From Odiellus spinosus (taxonomy: Eukaryota; Arthropoda; Arachnida; Opiliones; Phalangiidae), in the NCBI GenBank assembly GCA_963920705.1, contig OY987226.1, positions 7,132,501 through 7,196,500 on the forward strand: 64,000 nucleotides of DNA. Direction: 5' to 3'. Below, piece after piece: positions 20,659 through 31,904 of the stretch. Under the pieces are notes generated by a model. The model did no database searches, was not told the origin of the DNA, and saw only the letters and a program-made list of their open reading frames with translations. Within the stretch, counting starts at the first letter, position 1. Every line of letters starts with the position of its first letter. Made by a program: the position numbers and the translations under genes.

Positions 20659-21752
20659 TTAATTACAGAATCATCATCTTCTATTTTAATACAAAAATTA
20701 TGTTTATGTTCTGGTTCAGGTAATAAAGTATTAATAGGTCTAATTATTTCTTCCGACCGGGTAAAATTACAGAATGTTTTAACTAATAAATACAATTATA
20801 AATAAAGGGTGGTTTTTCTTTTGAATTATATTAAAATTACCAAACTTTTCTTATGCTCACGTCAAAATCCGATATATTTTAACATACATAAATATCACAA
20901 TTGTAATGTCCATAAATCCCATTAGTTAAAAATCTATCAGCAACAGAGAAGGCCCTAAATCATTCAGAAACGATTTGGGGGTGATCTTGGTTCAGTTATA
21001 TTCGGTTTTGGTGATTTTATTTACCTAAGAAAACTACATACATCATCACAAAAGTATAACTTTCACTCACAGACAAGGTGATTTCATTAGAAGTGTTAAT
21101 AAATACTATGGATTATGGAAGTAAAGCTTCTACACGAACGCGAATCCTTGGTAGAAAAGGCTTTTGTATTCATGATTAAAGTAAATACCACCACCCCTTC
21201 TATTTGATTTCGACGACACGTAACAAAGAATTTTTTTAAAGATTTTAAAGAAGACACTCAACCTGACCCAATTCGAGCCTCGTCAAATTGATATCGCGAA
21301 TATAATCTTTTGAAATTTGAGAAATTTGAGAGGCTGTTTTAACAAACGCGTGACGTCGGTTTTACTTTTCATCTCAATGCACTTCCATAGAAAAACCAAA
21401 GAAATCGTCTTTGCCAATGAGGAAAAAATCTAATTTGCTCCAAAATTATCAAAAGAATTCGACCAAATAGACCAAAAGAAATAAACTGCATTTAACAACA
21501 GATTTTTCGTCGTGATTTTATACAAAACTGAACTACCATAGAAAAAAACATGGTTCGGGGTCTGAAATTCTGAATGTTATCACTACATTCAACTTCCTAA
21601 ATTAAAAAAGTCTTTGCAGTATATAGATTTTTTTTTAAACTTCAGGATAGAAAAGTGATTCTCTACATAATTAATATAAAAATATTTTTACTTTTAATAA
21701 ATTATAAATCGCAAAAAATCATTACTTCCGAAAGGAGTAAAATTTTAAAATT
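20659..21752. repeat. duplicated flank of RNA copy 4 and receptor upstream sequence
   Basis: Repeats 16375-16790 up to about 20990. It then holds a short piece of receptor upstream DNA (caaggtgatttcattagaa, also at 4338-4357) and repeat G at 21190-21450. No gene is seen. Confidence 0.65.
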
Positions 21753-22337
21753 AAAAAGATTATGGTTCCGCATCGCATGATCACTGCCACTCGCTTGCTC
21801 CGCCCCTCATCAAGTGCCACCCCCACACTTCCATTTCGAGATCCATCTACGGCTTCTCCAATCCTGGACATACTTCACCCCTGTGAACAACCTCTGGTTT
21901 GAGGTACATACTTTCACCCTGTGAACAACCTCTGGTTTGAGGTACATACTTTCACCCTGCGAACAACCTCTGGTTTGAGGTACATACTTTCACCCTGTGA
22001 ACAACCTCTGGTTTGAGGTACATACTTTCACCTTGTGAACAACCTCTGGTTTGAGGTACATACTTTCACCCTGTGAACAACCTCTGGTTTTAGGTACATA
22101 CTTTCACCTTGTGAACAACCTCTGGTTTGAGGTATATACTTCCCTTTCTTGGGAATCATGCGACTAATCAGGTTAATCTCTCCACTTCCACGTTTCGTGT
22201 GTAGGCCTTCAGAGCCAACGGCGTTGCGGATCAGACAACGTGAAGCTTGTGGACTTACGTGACCTTAACTAGCATTTGCGGTTCCATAATCTAGCTCCTC
22301 AGAAGCGAGGTTACAGGAGTGCGCCACTACTCCCAAC
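21753..22337 (-). ncRNA. SRP (7SL)-like RNA, copy 4 (expanded, promoter truncated)
   Basis: About 585 nt. It has the same two terminal hairpins, TGTAA, helix-5 pairing and TTTTT end as the other copies. Its middle is expanded by a 38-bp minisatellite. The TATA-like TAATAAAA at 22362-22369 remains, but the conserved upstream block is cut off within gcaagaggttga, so this copy is probably a pseudogene. Confidence 0.4.
21869..22134. repeat. 38-bp minisatellite inside RNA copy 4, 7 copies
   Basis: Seven units of exactly 38 bp (266 bp) start catactt and end ggtttgaggta. Each unit contains cctc...gagg, so each can form a hairpin in the RNA. A few substitutions occur (ccttgtg, gcgaac, gttttagg). Confidence 0.93.
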
Positions 22338-22379
22338 TGCGCGACTATGGAGATTTCACCATTTTATTACGCAAGAGGT

Positions 22380-23248
22380 TGATATCACAATTGTAATGTC
22401 CATAAAGCCCATTAGTTAAAAATCTACCAGCAACATAGAAGGCCCTAAATGGCCCTAAATCATTCAGAAACATATATAGCCTCTAATAAAAATGTTTTAG
22501 GGGATCATCTTGGTTCTAAAAGACACAGTTATACTCGGTTACACCTCTGAAAACTATATATATCATCACAAAAGTACAACTTTCGCTCCAGGCCTTTGCT
22601 TAGGTGATTTGTAATTCGGATTCAGCACATTAAAATCCCCCCCCCCCCAAACAAACTTAAAACAGACCTAACTATAATCAAAAAACCACAATGCAAGTGA
22701 AATCGCCCAATCTGATACTCATTTCCACTTAAAGGCAGCCTGAGCAAAGAGATGGTCCCTTTATCACCGAGTCAACAACTAAAAGGGGTAGCCTAGGGGC
22801 ACTGGTGCTTCAAACTAAAAGTATAATTTACGATAATTAGATTTTGTTTCTTGTGTTTACCGTTCATTGCGCGATTTATCTATACTTCAACACCAAAGGA
22901 TCTGCACTCGACTCACAAATTTAAGGTTGTTTTCTTGTCCTCATTAGACACAGGTCGAGGTAAGTGTGTTAATTTCGGTTATGCCATGATAATTGGAGTT
23001 TTTACATAAGGCCAGAGTGAAAATCAATGACGTATAGAGACAAATTTGAGCTCTCTCAATGATCACTAACCCGCTCATCTATATTCCCAAACTTCATAAA
23101 TATTCGAAAGACATTACATGGCCAACTCCGCCAACGCAGCTACGTCTGCTGCCCCATCGCCACTTCACTGGTAAGAATATGTGTGTCATAGAATTACTGA
23201 GAGGAACTAAAGGGTATATACTGTTTTTCCAAAATAAATACTTTTAAA
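22380..23248. other. gene-free, fragments of the duplicated flank
   Basis: The part at 22384-22560 repeats the flank near 16620-16790. A C11 run stands near 22640. From about 23110 the sequence resembles the receptor 1 downstream flank. The 62-codon frame at 23059-23247 is unsupported. Confidence 0.5.
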
Positions 23249-24424
23249 TTATTGAATTAGTACGCTAAAGTTTCCTGGACAAGGTGATAAAGGACCCGTT
23301 TTTTCAATTTGAATCATAGTTTGAACGAAAATTAAATACGAAATGGCACCCATGATTACGCTACCAAGGAAACTAAAGTTAATCGGGAAACATTTCCAAA
23401 AGGTTAGTTCCAAAATTCCACTGTTCATCTTAGCCATCAAATACACTTCAACGTTACTGGAGGATTGCAGTCTAATTGCGCGAATATGACAGGCGGTGAC
23501 CAGTGTCTCACGACTGTTACTCAGTAAACACACGGATAAGAATAAAACGCCGCAACTTAACAATGGCTGGATTAAGGAAATGATCAATGCCATAAATCCG
23601 TAGCTAAGAAAATTATCGCGACTTAAAATATAGTTAAATCTGAAAATAAAGTGAATACCGATATCAACCAGCCACAAGCACAAAACGTGTCTAGTTTTTT
23701 CGTCTAAACTTCGAACGTTTTCCATCAATTCCGTGTGTTTTTGACCGATAATTTGGGGATCGCATTCGTTTTTCGATACGTGAATAGCGAGAATGTTAAC
23801 TCTGGATCTTATCGTTTCAACCACAAATCCTAACATCAATTGCACGAGTGATATTAGAATCACAAAAAACAGATACGTTGTGTTTATACAAAACATCGCG
23901 AGCCTTGGAAAAATTATGTTTGATTGATGTAAAATCGTAGAATCAAATAACTTATTGGTTATGAATTTGGTCATTTCCGTTTGGTTGTAAAAATGTTTAT
24001 TCGCGGTTCTAATAAAAAAACAAAACAAGTGAAAAGGCGCGAACAAACTAATATATAAATTAAAAATCAAAGGTAGTCGATGAGGCGATTCGAGATTGCG
24101 TGACGTTAGTTTCAAAATTTGCATTAAATTGTTAATAAACGGTCCACTGAAAATCGCTAAGCACACGATGTATGCGCTTGAGAATAACCTCATATTGTAG
24201 TATGTTGAATGCAAAATTACGAAAGTAACTGAACTAACGTCTTGAAATAATACACAATATGTGGTCGAACACATATTAAACAGGCAATAAGTTATCATTA
24301 CAACTAACGTGACGTACTTTCCGGGTTGAGACCGTTGGAGATGAAATAATCCCAAAAAGTTCATAAATTTAAACAATAAATTAAAAAAATAGTTATTTTT
24401 CACTATCTCTGGCATGTTAACCAT
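23249..24424 (-). CDS. chemoreceptor, gustatory-receptor-like 7TM protein (paralogue 2)
   Basis: Close paralogue of the receptor at 3025-4185, same strand; 391 residues from the conserved ATG. The frame stays open for 22 more codons, but only to a TTG. Just upstream of the ATG, TTCTTTGCAG at about 24454 is a good 3' splice site with a pyrimidine-rich lead-in, so a short 5' exon is possible. Seven hydrophobic segments and the C-terminal SYLIFVQ are kept. It has a five-residue in-frame insertion (RNLES) before PHRLPL compared with paralogue 1. The last 100 residues are almost identical between the two, while the segment around RFNYILSRDNFLSYGFM differs strongly. No inactivating change is seen. 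Confidence 0.82.
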   Translation of the reverse strand: MVNMPEIVKNNYFFNLLFKFMNFLGLFHLQRSQPGKYVTLVVMITYCLFNMCSTTYCVLFQDVSSVTFVILHSTYYNMRLFSSAYIVCLAIFSGPFINNLMQILKLTSRNLESPHRLPLIFNLYISLFAPFHLFCFFIRTANKHFYNQTEMTKFITNKLFDSTILHQSNIIFPRLAMFCINTTYLFFVILISLVQLMLGFVVETIRSRVNILAIHVSKNECDPQIIGQKHTELMENVRSLDEKTRHVLCLWLVDIGIHFIFRFNYILSRDNFLSYGFMALIISLIQPLLSCGVLFLSVCLLSNSRETLVTACHIRAIRLQSSSNVEVYLMAKMNSGILELTFWKCFPINFSFLGSVIMGAISYLIFVQTMIQIEKTGPLSPCPGNFSVLIQ

Positions 24425-24499
24425 ATTAGTATTTTCAAGTTTTGTCTTAAAGCCTGCAAAGAACACGGAATAGAATAAATGTGAATTCAATCGAATTTA

Positions 24500-27400
24500 G
24501 TTAAAGTAGCCAGAAGTAGAATCAATATGGATTCAAAGGGCGTTTCTACTAAACAGGAAAGGCGTTTTGTTTAGAGATATTAAAAACTACTAAAGAGTAT
24601 AAAGCAATATAGTAAATAAAAACCCTCCCTATAAGAATATCGATCTGTAATATTACGTATAAGGACCCGAATGTTAGACAAATCAACGCGGCGAGTGGGG
24701 CTGGGTGGGAGAAATATCGGGGGAATTAGAATTCTGTATCCATAAAAGTAAATGCCATCCTTATATTTGATTTTGACGGCGCGTAAGAAAGCCATTTATT
24801 TTTGTCAAGAAAGTTTAGAGCTTTACACGATAAATATCAATTTTACGTTAATATCTCAAAACAATAAATGTCATAAATAAAAAGTCACGTGTCTGCCCCC
24901 GCCCCTTGAGTTTAATAATAATCTTATTTTCCGTTACATACTCCCTTTACGAAACAAAAATAAAAACGTACCATATAGAAATACGTTTCGATCGCGAGAA
25001 TGAAAAAATTACAAAAAAAATAAAAGCGGATGCCATACCAGATACTCCACGCCCAAGAACTTAACAAAGGAACCAAAAAAAGAACACTTTCAGGACAAGT
25101 TCTCAGCAGCGAAATTATCCATTGGTTTAGAAACAATAAAGTGAAAGGCTTGTTCGAAAGAAGCCACGGTAATTAAGTCATAAAGAGGCGTATCTTTATC
25201 TCAGTCATTTTCACTTTGAGGCATCTGTTACAATACTGCATGGAAGGACTTCATATAACAGAGAAATGAAAAGGATGATGTACTATTTATTCCCATGAAC
25301 TTTAACATCGAGTATAACTACGCGATTGTTTAACAAGAACCGTAACCCTAGAATAGACTTGGTTTGAAATATTTCAAATAATAAAAATAAGAAGATTAGT
25401 TTGGGGGAAGCATAAATTCCAGTAAAGGAAGGTACGTAATTAAACCAAGGTTAAACCCATTAATTTGGACCTTTGCCGGTTTTGGCTCAAATATCCTGAA
25501 CGAATATAGTACGAACTGAAGAAAATAAAGAACAAGAAGATATCTGTGGTATTTCAAGATCAATTTGCAGAGAAGGGAAAGCTATGGCATTGTAAAACCC
25601 AAGTTCGTTGTAAATAGCGGCTTATGATAGCGTATAGTAAGCTCATATAGATAGAAGCCACGAAAAAAACACCGACCGAACGGTGTTAGAGAGTGATTAA
25701 TGACGTCAGAGGGTACTCTCCAGTCGTTTAGTTTCGTTCAGGCCTTCTTGCCAAATTAGGGAATCTGAGAGGGCGAAAAAAAGCCAAATAAGACGAAGAA
25801 AAAACCCTGGAAACCCTAAAAACTTGTAAAAGCCATCGCTTCCAGAACTAGCTCGAATGTTTAGAAAATGGGATTCTTTTTTGTGTTAGGGATACACTGT
25901 CTCATAGAATGGTTGCAGTTAGGTCAAAGGTTATTGGATGTGAATAGCGTTGTATAATATATGTGGGATCAACCATATTCGTCCTAGTTATTTGGAAGGT
26001 TACTAGTTAGATGTAATATGGATATCTGATAGCTAAGGTTATGAAAGGCATCTTGAGCTGTAATTTCAAAATCAACCAATCATATTCTCGCAATAACGGG
26101 TCAAGAAACGTTGTAAATTATCGTTTTATTTCTGATACGGTAACTTAACATCTCTAATAACGCGAAGCCTATCTTTTTGATTTCTGCCATTTAAATTAAG
26201 GATCTCATTTTAACCCTATATAAAACTTTAACATTCCAATCATTGTATAGACGACGACATTATCAGGTAGCCCCCACCCCCTCAATTTGCAGTTTAACAT
26301 ACGTTTCTTTACTGATACATGCAGTGTATAGACAACTTTGAATTCCTTCAAGAACTCAGTAAATAGTTCATTTCATGTCCAAATTTCATTTCGTAGCAAC
26401 AAAATCTCCCTTTTTACTATTGATGGGTAACACTATATAGTTAATCTCACTACCATATATTGAAGCACATTCCAATTGAGACAAATCCTAGACATGTAGT
26501 TATACCCTGTGCTAGAATATCACTGGGGACGATCAGATTAGGGTCGCTTTTTCTTCGGTTAGCTAAAGCGTGGCTAAAAGGACGATCGAGGGACTGAACT
26601 CAACGGACAGGAACGCATTATCCCTATAGCTAGAATCTTTGTTGTCTCGTTGAGTCGTTGCGGCTTGATGGGGCTCTAAGGTGGGCGGGAAAGTCTACGG
26701 ATAGATGGGCAGACGGTGGGGCAGTCGCCCCTCCGTACCTCTCCCCATTTTCGAAGACGATAAAAAAAACGTTGGCGCGGAGAGAGGCAAATCCTCACAA
26801 TGGGTTTCGTAACATTCTTTTCATCCTTTAGAAGACTTTACTGTCGTTTTCGTTGAGTCGTTTGGGGGATAAAAAAGAATAACGAAGAGATAACCGTCGG
26901 TTTATCGTATTTGAAACAATGAAGGGATACAAGGGGATATAAGTAGTCCGACCGGGTATAGTTGGATGCTTAGAAACAATCGATGGTTCAGATAAACAGC
27001 CACATATACCCATCTGCACTTAACTGTGTTTTTCCATCTGTATTTGTGAATTTATTTGTATTTCGATTTCTTCAATGGATACCTCTATATATTTATATAC
27101 CATACGTTTCGTACTCTTCTAAACTAGAAAAGTCTCCGTTTGGTTGGACTGAGTCCATTGGACTCCTTATTCTCCGCGCTGTTAAACTTCAAAAACGCCA
27201 AACTAAGGACACTGCCCACGAAAAGAAACGTATGATTAAAAGGAGAATGCAAATCAACAACGAGTGATTTTCTAAGGATTTATTATCGTTCAAATAGCTT
27301 TAATCCGCTAGTCATTGAATAGCTTTAAAATTTAAATATATAGTTGAGATTTATTTTTATTGATTTGATTATTTCAGTCAAGATTAAATTGAGCTTTTGC

Positions 27401-28373
27401 GTCAAAACAAAATTGAAGCATAAATCAAGCGTTTCATTTAACATACGTTAACAGGCTTCAAGTAACAGAAAATACGATATCTAAATGAATTTGACACTAG
27501 CTTCTCTTGGAAAAGCGAAAGCAAAAGCGTTGAAAAAAAAGTGATTGAAATCGGGGCTTAATAAATATTGATTTCGAGCCAACCTATTTTTGGAAATTTG
27601 TTTCAAAGGGTCTGGTTTAACTAAATCCCCAGAATAATTAGCCATTCCTGGTTCCTTTAAGGTATAATTAATCCCTCTGACGTCAACATGACGTAAATTT
27701 CCGCATAAATTAGATAACCATGCTCATAGCTAAACTTTCGCTCGTATCTCTTCAATGAATATGGATGCTAAAAATTAAAAAAAGCTCCCTTCAATCTTCC
27801 TCATCTTCTTTCACGTCATAAATAAATCCCTAGTTTGCTTAAAAAGTTCCATCAATTTCCTTCAAAGAATACTAGCGTAATGTCAGTCCGTCACTACAGA
27901 ATCTATTAAAGCTTCCGTTTAGAGAACGTTCGAAAATGCATGGGGATCCATCTGTCTATTTTGGGTTCTTCGAGATACATAGGAGAGAATAAACTATTCA
28001 CTCTTGGAAGAGAGAATTAGGATGGAATGGAAAACACGATGCGAACTACCCCCATGCTTAGTGTAGTGTAAATTTACAAGCATAGGATAACTGCGACGAT
28101 ACAGGCTTTAAGTGTAGTTGAAAAAAGCTTTACCTAGGAGAAACTTTTTTCTATTCGCGGGATAGGTGGCTCTACAATCGTGGCAAATTATATTATTTTA
28201 GCCTTTAACTGCACTATATCGATAGCGTCTTTAAACAACGCCACCCTACAGCAAACTAAATTATAGTTAGGAATTTTATTTCCACAGAAAAAAATGTTAT
28301 GGCTACCTCTCGAGTTTAATTTGTTCCACCCCCTTGCCTATTGACCTGAGGAAAAGCAGTATCCAGTCGCGCT
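24500..28373. other. gene-free stretch upstream of receptor 2
   Basis: The part at 24500-24660 repeats sequence upstream of receptor 1 (4270-4420; landmark ccctataagaatatcgatctg). The rest is AT-rich low-copy DNA. A G+C-richer block at 26560-26770 has no coding frame I trust. A relic of element C lies near 27263-27315. Open frames of 60-95 codons here show no domain. Confidence 0.45.
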
Positions 28374-28518
28374 CACAAATAGTTCGTGTCTGCGGGCGCG
28401 GAGAGAAGAGAGATAGTTATTCCTCGGCTTTGCTAGACTAGACTAGACTATGAGCCTTCAGAGAAAGATTAAGTAATCGATGGATATTTATTGGCTGGAT
28501 ATCACGTGTCTTGTTTTA
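28374..28518. repeat. dispersed repeat F, copy 1
   Basis: Shares gggcgcggagagaagagaga, the spacing, and ttattggctggatatcacgtg with 58445-58600. It carries an inverted CCAAT-like box (attgg) 12 bp before a CACGTG E-box. An acting role is not shown. Confidence 0.55.
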
Positions 28519-29406
28519 GTTTTTTGTTATTTTGATAATGTTTGGTATTTAGTAATATACTTATAGTAAACAATTAAACTAGGCATAGTACGGCATTGCA
28601 ATATTCAACGTTTTGCCATTCTTAGTTGGAATAAACTGGCAAGGTGCATTTATTGTAAGAAACCAGAATAAGCTCTACAATAAATATACCGAGGGGTAGG
28701 ACATTTGCCAAAATCTCAACGTTCTCTATGAGAAATTTACATTGCCATCCCAAAAACAGCTCTCTTCAAAATCATAAAATCCCGTACAAAATAATGGCAA
28801 CTGTCCAATCCTTCGAGTTATATCCATTCGAGGTGAAATAAAATATGGTATATCGGTCGCTAAACCGACAATGATGTACAAAACGTCATGATCCTTAATC
28901 AGGGTGACTATCGGACTAAATCGGGCGCCTCGCCCTCCTTATAAAGTTGTCCTATATTTAGAAGCAAGGACGCAATTCGCGTGAGTGTCGAGAAGAATCT
29001 TTTATGGCTCGTATATCTATTATATATACACGTATATATTCTGAAACTCTCGCGTTTACGAGTCCCTGATATATGTGATGGGGGAAATAGCGTCCCAATA
29101 AACGAGGAGGCATCAGGCATGCAGGCGATGGCCGATCTAATACATTTTCGTATTATTTCGCTGTGTTCAGTCGAGGGGAAAGAAAGCGAGATGCCCGGTA
29201 AAAGCTTTATGGCCTAGTTTCCTTTCAATTTTACTTCCCTATCCTCTTTCCGAAAGGACAAGTCTCTGTCTGAGTCCCTGTTTGCGTGTGGTTTAGAATA
29301 AGCCTGTAGTTTTGACTGTACTAAAAAGAGTACGTATTTAGCATTGCCAAAGGCTCTAATTAGTTACATATTTAGGAAGTGGTAAACCCTTAGGATTGAT
29401 AAGATC
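28519..29406. other. gene-free stretch
   Basis: No supported gene. The two overlapping frames at 28908-29217 on opposite strands lack any motif. Confidence 0.4.
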
Positions 29407-29821
29407 AGAGGTATATAATAACCCCCTTCGGGGGGAAGTATGAAAGCCCCTATACTACCAATGCTAAAAATCACGAACAACAAGAGCCCGCTGCTGACTA
29501 TCTAGGCCACTATCTCGCGCTGGACTTCTCAATGTCGCTACTCTAGTAAATGGTCTTTGTATAAACAAGACGGCTCGATTTGTGTTTAGAACTTCCTGTC
29601 TCAGGAGTCAGGCTGTTTGTTAAAATGGAGTCGAAGGTTGACTTCAGCTCGCAAGTTCCGGAAGTGTGCGTAGGGAAAATTTAGTGAGGTTCAAAATGGT
29701 GTAACTATTTTTTGGGAGTAAAGCGGTGTGTCGATCCGCCGCGATTTACGGCGGGCACTTGTTGTTCGTCGATTTTGCCTACCTTTCATACTTCCCCCCG
29801 AAGGGGGTTATTATATACCTC
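29407..29821. mobile_element. 415-bp MITE with 40-bp terminal inverted repeats and 9-bp target duplication
   Basis: A perfect 40-bp inverted repeat starts AGAGGTATATAATAACCCCC. Inside each arm is a GC-rich palindrome, CCCCCTTCGGGGGG. The flanks are gataagatc at 29398-29406 and 29822-29830. A 9-bp duplication with long inverted repeats fits Mutator-like elements. The interior is non-coding. Confidence 0.92.
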
Positions 29822-29830
29822 TGATAAGAT

Positions 29831-30851
29831 CAAATGATTCTAGAAAATAATGAATTTTGAAATACGAATATGAAATCCAAATGGAATTTGAGATTATAAA
29901 GGGGATATAACCACACTTTAAATATTTTAAAATATCTATTTTTAAGACTTTTCCTTGAAGAATTCCAGTACAAAAGATCAGCCCGTTGAGTATATTGAAG
30001 GTTGGAGAAGAAGGTAGTCGCCTTTCATTTAGTTACACATTCAGCCGATTTCTTTTTTATATTTCAAATCAATTTGAGATTAGAGTCAGTGTAAAGATAC
30101 ACCCTATCTATCTCAATTTTAATGATCTACGTGATAGAAGGGAGCCTTACTTCGTACGTATTGAAAACTAAAACTTAAACAAGATTGTAAACTCAACCGT
30201 GTTTACTAAAAGCAATATATTGGAAACGTGGTATCAAAACTTTCAACGAAAACCCCTGAAGGCGTGGATCGAGGTACAACAAATACTTTTTTCATTATTG
30301 GAATGGAAAAATTAGTAAAGTTAGCGCGGAGGGATATTTCAATGTTGCCATACTACAATTAAATCCCTTATAAGGATGAAAGAGAGTATACGGGATTAAC
30401 TTCAGAACCAATGAACTAAAAAAAAACATCGCCAGATACATGTTATCTTTCTATAGATTAATCTACTGTTTTTAGAAGAGATATTGTACATAAGACTACT
30501 TTTAATTACTACGAGGTTTAACATTGTGTATTAATGAGCCATAGTTTCCGATATGGTTTGAAAATCCTAGTGAAGAAAGGTATGGTTTGTATGTTCAAGA
30601 GCCCAATTAAAGAGAAAAGATCACAAACCGTTAATTATAAATTTAATTACTATATTACGCCCAATAATTGATAATCCTATTATTTGCGCGTGACGTCATT
30701 ATCTAGGCTTAGTTCGTGCAGACAATGAAGAGAGGCACTTTGTATCTCTCTAATGTTATAGTTATTACCTTTGACAGAGATCACAACTCTTCGAAACTAT
30801 GTTTTCCTTCACTTAAAGATGGTTTAATTCTAATGAATTGGGTTTTATTCA
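29831..30851. other. gene-free stretch
   Basis: AT-rich. Near 30488-30525 it holds a fragment shared with 46675-46730 and 56300-56345 (gactacttttnnncctacgag type). No gene is seen. Confidence 0.4.
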
Positions 30852-31145
30852 ACGCCTCCTATATTTTATCAAAGGCAGTGCACCCTCTTGAAGCAGGATT
30901 GGACTTACCTTGTATACGATTGTCATTTTTTCTCGATAGGTGGCGGGATCAGTCTGCGATTTTGCGTACACGTCTCTCCCGTTACCGTGGCAACCCGACG
31001 TAGATGTTACTACGTATGGTTGCCACAGTAACGGGAGAGACGCATCTGCAAAATCTTTGGTTAATCGCGCCTTTATAGTGGAAAATTGGCCTAACAAATT
31101 TGAAATCTTCCGCATGCACTGGCTTTGATAAATTATAGGAGGCGT
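30852..31145. mobile_element. imperfect foldback element, about 294 bp
   Basis: Ends are acgcctcctat and ataggaggcgt. Both arms carry ttatcaaaggcagtgca or its complement, and meet at ctctcccgttaccgtggcaacc / ggttgccacagtaacgggagag around a short loop near 31000. The two overlapping frames on opposite strands come from this symmetry. Confidence 0.82.
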
Positions 31146-31904
31146 CGGCTTATTTAAACGAAAAATAATCGATATAAAATCAATTGTCAGGTTGCATTCT
31201 CCCTTTAATCTAGAGCGGTAATTGATGAATGGGTGCGGTGATAACCTGGTTTATTGTATATAATCTGGCCCTAATTTCCCCGCCATTCCTGAGAATAAGG
31301 CTCCAATTACAATTGCCTCGAGGCCCGATTATTGGCTCCATTATCCAATTATCACTGTCTGTTTGACTAATTTTCCATTGGTTAATCAAAGTCTATATTT
31401 GAACGTATGTCTAGCTAACAAAAATTTGTCGATTTCAGCCTTTTTACAGTGTTTCGTTTAAATTACGTGGCTTTGGTAATATTTAATCGAACAATCAAAT
31501 AGATTTTGAATAGGAGAGCCAAGTTTTGAACGATTTTATTACTGATATATCGACAAATTGATTTAAAATCAAAATGGGTCAAGGTTAAATTTGGTGTAAC
31601 TAAGCCATCAAGCCTTAAAACAATGACGGATTGGAAAATCTGCATATATGCAGGGGGAGATTTATCCGAGATTATTTAAACGGGGCAAACTAAATCGTAA
31701 CTTCAAAAGGATTCTACACGGTATAACATTAAAATTTGAATTGATTGAATCGACCAAAACCCAATTATGCCATAATTTAAGCTCAGTTTTGAAGGTGTTA
31801 CGAGTAGGGAATTATTTACATTTTTGTTCTGAAACACTTACCATTAATTCAAAACTTCTGTCTTATCGAAAAAATTGATTTTGGGGAATAAATTGATTTA
31901 TTTT
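31146..31904. other. gene-free, right end of an element C relic
   Basis: The part at 31146-31206 (ttatttaaacg...gttgcattctccctttaa) matches the right end of element C. The rest is AT-rich without a supported gene. Confidence 0.5.

Noticed and set aside
30716..31128. Overlapping frames on both strands as genes
   Set aside because: They mirror one another because they span a foldback element.
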